A DNA stretch of 17,699 bases from Microseira sp003486305 (GTDB taxonomy: Bacteria > Cyanobacteriota > Cyanobacteriia > Cyanobacteriales > Aerosakkonemataceae). The stretch is from contig DALYJX010000171.1 in NCBI GenBank assembly GCA_031969655.1, forward strand, positions 1 through 17,699. Direction: 5' to 3'. The notes below the pieces were generated by a model. It worked only from the letters and a program-made list of their open reading frames with translations. It did not search any database and was not told where the DNA came from. Below, in pieces: positions 12,749 through 17,699 of the stretch. A program made the translations under genes and the position numbers. The stretch's first letter is position 1, and each line of letters begins with the position of its first letter.

Positions 12749-15700
12749 ATGTATAATTCCAGCGCGATCGCACTCCCAGGTTATCGCATTATTGAGCAAA
12801 TCTACAGCAGCACCAGAACCCTAGTCTATCGAGGACAGCGAATTAAAGACCAAACACCCGTTGTCATCAAACTGCTGCGGAGTGATTATCCTAGCTTCCA
12901 CGAACTGGTGCAATTTCGCAACCAATACACAATTGCCAAAAACCTCGACCTTCCCGGCATCCTCAAAACATACAGTCTAGAAAACTTCCGCAACGGTTAT
13001 GCCCTAGTCATGGAAGATATGGGCGGTATTTCCCTCAAACAATATACCGCCTCTCATAACCTCAGTTTGGCAGAATTTCTGGCGATCGCGATTCAAATTG
13101 TCTCAACTTTAGAAGGATTGTATCGCAATCGGGTAATTCACAAAGACATCAAACCCGCCAACATCCTAATTAACCCCACCACCCTAGAAGTAAAACTGAT
13201 TGACTTCAGCATCGCTTCCCTCCTTCCCAGAGAAGCGCAAGTTCTTACCAATCCCAACGTTCTCGAAGGCACTCTTCCCTACTTATCTCCCGAACAAACC
13301 GGGCGAATGAACCGGGGAATTGACTACCGCACCGACTTCTATTCTTTAGGCATTACCTTCTACGAACTCCTCACCAAACAGTTACCCTGTTCCGCCACAG
13401 ATCCGATGGAATTGGTTTACTGTCACCTTGCTAAGCAACCTGTTTCAGTCCACAGTATTAACCCCAGTATTCCTCCCATTTTGTCTGATATCATCGGCAA
13501 ACTAATGGCAAAAAATGCCGAAGACCGCTATCAAAGTGCCTTGGGGTTAAAACACGACCTAGAAACCTGCTTGCATCAGTGTAACAACTTGGGAGAAATC
13601 GCCCCCTTTGAGTTAGGAAAAAGAGATATATCAGACCGCTTCATCATTCCCGAAAAACTCTACGGACGCCACAAGGAAGTAGAAACCTTACTCGCCGCCT
13701 TTGACCGAGTAGCGCGGGGAAAAACCGAAATGATGTTAGTAGCAGGTTTTTCCGGTATTGGCAAAACTGCCGTTGTCAACGAAGTCCACAAACCCATCGT
13801 GCGACAGCGGGGTTACTTCATCAAAGGCAAATTTGACCAATTCCAGCGCAACATTCCCTTCTCGGCATTCGTGCAAGCATTCCGAGATTTAATGGGGCAA
13901 ATACTAAGTGAAAGCGATGCTCAAATTGAACAATGGAAAACCAAAATTCTCTCAGCTTTAAGAGAGAACGCTCAAGTCATCATTGATGTCATTCCGGAAC
14001 TAGAAAAAATTATTGGCAAACAGCCTTCTGTCCCAGAATTATCTGGCAGTGCTGCCCAAAATCGCTTTAACTTGCTGTTTGAAAAATTCATCCAGGTCTT
14101 CACTACAAAAGAACATCCCCTCGTGATGTTTCTCGATGACTTGCAATGGGCAGATTCGGCTTCTTTAAAATTGATGCAATTATTAATGAGCGAGACGGAT
14201 AGCTGCTATCTGTTACTCATTGGTGCCTATCGGGATAACGAAGTTTCTCCAGCCCATCCGCTGATGTTAACTTTAGAAGAGATTAGGAAAACCCTGGCAA
14301 CCGTTAATACCATTACTCTAGCTCCCCTCAAGCAATCCGATTTAAACCATCTGATTGCCGATACTCTTGATTGTCCCGCAAACCTTGCCTTTCCTCTGAC
14401 TCAACTAATTTATCAAAAAACAAAAGGGAATCCTTTCTTTGCCAATCAATTCCTCAAAGCTTTATATGAAGATAAACTCATTAGTTTTAACTTTGAAGCG
14501 GGTTATTGGCAGTGCGATATCGTTCGCGTCAGGACGTTAGCGCTAACAAATGATGTGGTGGAATTTATGGCACTTCAGTTACAGAAGTTGCCAGCATCAA
14601 CTCAAGCTGTATTGCAGCTAGCTGCCTGCATCGGCAACCAATTTGACCTGGAAACCCTGGCAATCGTGCAAGAAAAATCCCCAGCCGAGACGGCAGCAGA
14701 TTTGTGGAAAGCCTTGCAAGAAGGCTTAATTTTACCTCAAAATGAAATTTACAAATTTTTCCAAGATTCCAGTAATAAAGAAGAAGCAAACCAATTACCA
14801 ATTACCAATTACCAATTACCAACTTATAAATTTTTGCATGACCGAGTTCAGCAAGCAGCTTACTCTTTAATTCCGGAGAAACAGAAAAAATCTACACACT
14901 TAAGAATTGGTAAATTGCTGTTAAATAACACTCGGGAAACCGAACGAGAAGAGAGAATTTTTGAGGTTGTCAACCAGTTGAATTATGGGGTAGAGTTGCT
15001 TGCCGAACCAAGCGATCGCTATCAACTTGCCGAATTGAATTTAATTGCCGGACGTAAAGCAAAGGCTTCAACTGCTTATGCCGCTGCTGTCGGGTATTTC
15101 AGCGTAGGAAGACAACTTTTAGCAATCAATAGTTGGCAGACACAGTACGAACAAACCCTGGCGTTATATGTAGCAGCAACTGAGGCAGCCTACCTCAATA
15201 CTGACTTCGAGCAGATGGATAAATTAGCTGAAGTAGTGTTGCAACAAGCCAAGACGCTGATAGACAAAGTGAAAGTTTATGAAATCCAAATTCAAGCATG
15301 TATCGCACAAAACAACCTACTAGAAGCAGTTAATACAGCGCTAAAAGTTTTAAACTTGTTGGGGGTAGAGTTTCCCCAGAATCCCAATCAGTTGGATATT
15401 CAGCGAGGACTAGAAGAAACAACTTCAAATTTAACCAATCGGCGCATCGAAGATTTAATCAATCTGCCAGAAATGACTGACCAACAAAAGCTGGCAGCCA
15501 TGCGTATTTTATTGCGGGTCACTGCTGCTGCATTTATTGCCACCCCTGTATTGTACCCGCTAATGGTATTCAAATTAGTTAATTTATCCCTGACCTACGG
15601 AAATGGGCCTATATCTTCTATAGCCTATGCCAATTACGGGATAATTCTTTGCGGTGTAGTAGGAGATATTGAATCCGGCTATAAATTTGCTCAACTCGCC

Positions 15701-17699
15701 CTTAGCGTCCTCAACAAATTCAATGCCAAAGACATCAAAGCTCAGGTATTGTGTTTAGTTAATGCATTTACCTTACATTGGAAACAGCACGCCAAAGAAC
15801 CTTTAAAAAATTTCCAGGAAGCTTATCAAACTGGGCTGGAAACAGGAGATTTAGAACATGCAGCTTGGGCGGCTGGATTTCACTCATCTTACTTCTCATA
15901 TTTTATCGGTAAGGAATTGGGCGAGCTTGAACGAGAAATGGTGACCTACGGGTCACAGATCGCTCAATTTAAGCAAAAAACCGCACTGAATTACAATGCA
16001 ATCTTTAAGCAGGCAGTTTTTAACTTGTTGGGTCGTTCCGCAGACGCTTGTTGTTTAATTGGTGAATCCTGCGACGAGCAAACTTTGTTGCCAATTTATC
16101 AGCAAGTGAACGACATACTAGGAATCAATTTGTTATATACCAACAAAGCCATCCTTTGCTATTTGTTTGGTGAGTACGCTCAAGCTGTTGAAAACTCAGC
16201 CTTGGCAGAAAAGTATTTAGATGGGGTAACGGCGATGCTAGTTGTTCCCGTATTCCATTTTTACGATTCTTTGGCACGGCTAGCAGTTTATCCTCATGCG
16301 CTTGAGTCAGAGGCAAATTCCATTCTCAGTAAGGTAACAGCTAATCAGCAAAAAATGAAGCAATGGGCGGATTGCGCCCCCAAGAATCACCTGCATAAAT
16401 TTTATTTGGTAGAGGCAGAGCGGCATCGGGTTTTGGAGCAAAAAATTGATGCGATCAACTGTTATAATCAAGCTATAGCATCAGCCAAAGAAAACGAATA
16501 CATCCAAGAAGAAGCACTTGCTAACGAACTGACTGCAAAGTTTTATTTGGGATGGGGGAGAGAAAAAATCGCTCAAGTCTATTTAACAGATGCCTACTAC
16601 GCTTATGCTCGTTGGGGAGCCAAAGCAAAAGTTGAGGATTTAGAAAAACGCTATCCCCAATTACTCGCACCCATCCTCCAGCGGGAAATAATTCGTTCTC
16701 ATAGCAACGAAACACTTGCTGCCCTATCTATTCATAGTACAGAGACAACTCTTAGTTCTAGCAGCACCAAGATTTTAGCCGAGTTAGACTTGGCAAGCGT
16801 TATCAAAGCTTCTCAAACTTTGTCTAGTGAAATTCAACTTGATAAGTTGATTGCGACTTTGATGCAAGTCGTGCTGGAGAACGCCGGAGCGCAGAAATGC
16901 GTGCTGGTTTTACCCCAAGGAGATAATTTGGTGATAGAAGCGATCGCACAACTAGATCAAGCTCAATCCTCTGCTAAACTGACTGTACTGCGATCGCAAC
17001 CCGTCGAGGAAAGCCAAGAAATTCCCCAAAGCGCGATTAATTATGTCAAACGTACTTTGGAAACCTTGGTAATTCAGGACGCAACGGCTAAAACGGATTG
17101 GGCAGCTGACCCTTACATGCACAAACAGCAACCCAAAAGTATTTTATGTGGCCCAATTCTCAATCAAGGCAAGTTGATTGGGATTCTGTACCTGGAAAAT
17201 AATTTGATCCTGGGAGCATTTACAAGCTCGCGCATCGAAATCCTCAACCTTCTTTGCGCCCAAGCTGCCATTTCTCTGGAAAATGCCCGTCTTTATCAAA
17301 CATCGCAACAACTTTATCACCAATCCCAAAATTACGCCCAGAAGTTAGAAAAATCCCTGCAAGAATTACAACAAACGCAACTGCAACTGATTCAAAGCGA
17401 AAAAATGTCTGCCCTGGGTAATTTAGTCGCGGGGGTGGCGCACGAAATAAATAACCCGGTTGGGTTTATTTCCGGGAATATTGATGAAGCGATCGCAGGA
17501 ATTAAAGACATCACAGAGTACCTGGAATTATACCATGAAAAATCCCCGAATCCTGGGGAAGAAATTGCGAAAAAAGCTGAAGAAATTGATTTGGAATATC
17601 TGCTAGAAGATTTACCCAAAATGCTGTCATCGATGAAAGTGGGATGCGATCGCATCCGCAACATCAGCACCTCGCTCCGCACTTTTTCCCGCGCTGACA
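12749..17699 (+). CDS. Ser/Thr kinase - AAA-type ATPase - GAF - histidine kinase fusion, 3' end outside window
   Basis: At least 1650 codons; the gene runs off the right edge. Order: a protein-kinase domain (about 10-275) with K41, HKDIKPANIL at 131-140 and DFS152-154; a STAND/AAA-type ATPase with Walker A GFSGIGKT at 333-340 and Walker B VMFLDDLQWAD at about 459-469; a long helical-repeat region (about 700-1320); a GAF domain (about 1345-1515); a coiled coil; then HisKA with phospho-acceptor His1565 in VAHEINNP. The HATPase part is missing because of the window end. It matches the cyanobacterial HstK-like kinases, cytoplasmic sensors whose inputs are mostly unknown. Oddities: the Gly-rich loop is degenerate and DFG is DFS. 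A start at 12704, with a GAGGG site, would add 15 residues. Confidence 0.9.
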   Translation, partial: MYNSSAIALPGYRIIEQIYSSTRTLVYRGQRIKDQTPVVIKLLRSDYPSFHELVQFRNQYTIAKNLDLPGILKTYSLENFRNGYALVMEDMGGISLKQYTASHNLSLAEFLAIAIQIVSTLEGLYRNRVIHKDIKPANILINPTTLEVKLIDFSIASLLPREAQVLTNPNVLEGTLPYLSPEQTGRMNRGIDYRTDFYSLGITFYELLTKQLPCSATDPMELVYCHLAKQPVSVHSINPSIPPILSDIIGKLMAKNAEDRYQSALGLKHDLETCLHQCNNLGEIAPFELGKRDISDRFIIPEKLYGRHKEVETLLAAFDRVARGKTEMMLVAGFSGIGKTAVVNEVHKPIVRQRGYFIKGKFDQFQRNIPFSAFVQAFRDLMGQILSESDAQIEQWKTKILSALRENAQVIIDVIPELEKIIGKQPSVPELSGSAAQNRFNLLFEKFIQVFTTKEHPLVMFLDDLQWADSASLKLMQLLMSETDSCYLLLIGAYRDNEVSPAHPLMLTLEEIRKTLATVNTITLAPLKQSDLNHLIADTLDCPANLAFPLTQLIYQKTKGNPFFANQFLKALYEDKLISFNFEAGYWQCDIVRVRTLALTNDVVEFMALQLQKLPASTQAVLQLAACIGNQFDLETLAIVQEKSPAETAADLWKALQEGLILPQNEIYKFFQDSSNKEEANQLPITNYQLPTYKFLHDRVQQAAYSLIPEKQKKSTHLRIGKLLLNNTRETEREERIFEVVNQLNYGVELLAEPSDRYQLAELNLIAGRKAKASTAYAAAVGYFSVGRQLLAINSWQTQYEQTLALYVAATEAAYLNTDFEQMDKLAEVVLQQAKTLIDKVKVYEIQIQACIAQNNLLEAVNTALKVLNLLGVEFPQNPNQLDIQRGLEETTSNLTNRRIEDLINLPEMTDQQKLAAMRILLRVTAAAFIATPVLYPLMVFKLVNLSLTYGNGPISSIAYANYGIILCGVVGDIESGYKFAQLALSVLNKFNAKDIKAQVLCLVNAFTLHWKQHAKEPLKNFQEAYQTGLETGDLEHAAWAAGFHSSYFSYFIGKELGELEREMVTYGSQIAQFKQKTALNYNAIFKQAVFNLLGRSADACCLIGESCDEQTLLPIYQQVNDILGINLLYTNKAILCYLFGEYAQAVENSALAEKYLDGVTAMLVVPVFHFYDSLARLAVYPHALESEANSILSKVTANQQKMKQWADCAPKNHLHKFYLVEAERHRVLEQKIDAINCYNQAIASAKENEYIQEEALANELTAKFYLGWGREKIAQVYLTDAYYAYARWGAKAKVEDLEKRYPQLLAPILQREIIRSHSNETLAALSIHSTETTLSSSSTKILAELDLASVIKASQTLSSEIQLDKLIATLMQVVLENAGAQKCVLVLPQGDNLVIEAIAQLDQAQSSAKLTVLRSQPVEESQEIPQSAINYVKRTLETLVIQDATAKTDWAADPYMHKQQPKSILCGPILNQGKLIGILYLENNLILGAFTSSRIEILNLLCAQAAISLENARLYQTSQQLYHQSQNYAQKLEKSLQELQQTQLQLIQSEKMSALGNLVAGVAHEINNPVGFISGNIDEAIAGIKDITEYLELYHEKSPNPGEEIAKKAEEIDLEYLLEDLPKMLSSMKVGCDRIRNISTSLRTFSRAD
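14791..14822 (+). repeat. CCAATTA heptamer array inside the kinase coding region
   Basis: Four full CCAATTA copies plus CCAA encode part of NQLPITNYQLPTYKF. It is the same heptamer as in the intergenic array at 3546-3579. It sits in a hydrophilic linker between the ATPase part and the helical repeats (residues 681-692), just before the conserved YKFLHDRVQQAAYSLIP segment, and keeps the reading frame. Confidence 0.8.

Overview
The window looks like chromosomal DNA of a filamentous or otherwise repeat-rich cyanobacterium. GCGATCGC (HIP1-type) octamers occur throughout, short heptamer arrays sit between genes, and the genes include the cyanobacterial sbtA-sbtB bicarbonate pair, an Aas-type acyl-ACP/acyl-CoA synthetase and a giant Ser/Thr-kinase/ATPase/histidine-kinase fusion. 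The species cannot be named from the sequence alone.

Layout. 1-253 is the start of a GH13 alpha-amylase-family gene on the minus strand, cut by the window edge. 254-2085 is mostly decayed DNA. It holds truncated remnants of a Uma2-type protein, a PIN/VapC-type toxin and a class III nucleotide cyclase, all on the minus strand, interspersed with three small GTAGGGGC inverted-repeat elements. 2086-3370 is the sbtA-sbtB operon (Na+/HCO3- symporter and its PII-like partner), with a palindromic LysR-type candidate operator just upstream. A GNAT acetyltransferase (minus) and an OFA-type MFS transporter (plus) are divergent at 3988/4118. They are followed by the acyl-activating enzyme at 5695-7626.

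From 11413 down to 7906 five genes run on the minus strand: an ArsC/Spx-like thioredoxin-fold protein, an NTF2/SnoaL-like protein, a PapA5-like condensation-domain acyltransferase (stop/start overlap with the previous gene), an ECF sigma factor, and a ChrR-like cupin anti-sigma factor. The last four are tightly spaced and may form a regulated unit. The anti-sigma factor keeps the cupin metal ligands of ChrR at matching spacing but lacks the zinc-binding residues of the N-terminal domain.

A 514-base spacer with a possible gene remnant precedes a heme-oxygenase-like (candidate diiron) protein at 11928-12638. After that, a multidomain signalling kinase begins at 12749 and runs off the end of the window, before its histidine-kinase ATPase domain.

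A recurring theme is the degenerate heptamer array (CCAATTA, TTGCTAA and their complements). It forms large inverted structures at the 3' ends of genes, supplies the stop codons of two minus-strand genes, and occurs once in frame inside the kinase gene. I found no tRNA, rRNA, CRISPR array or intact transposase.
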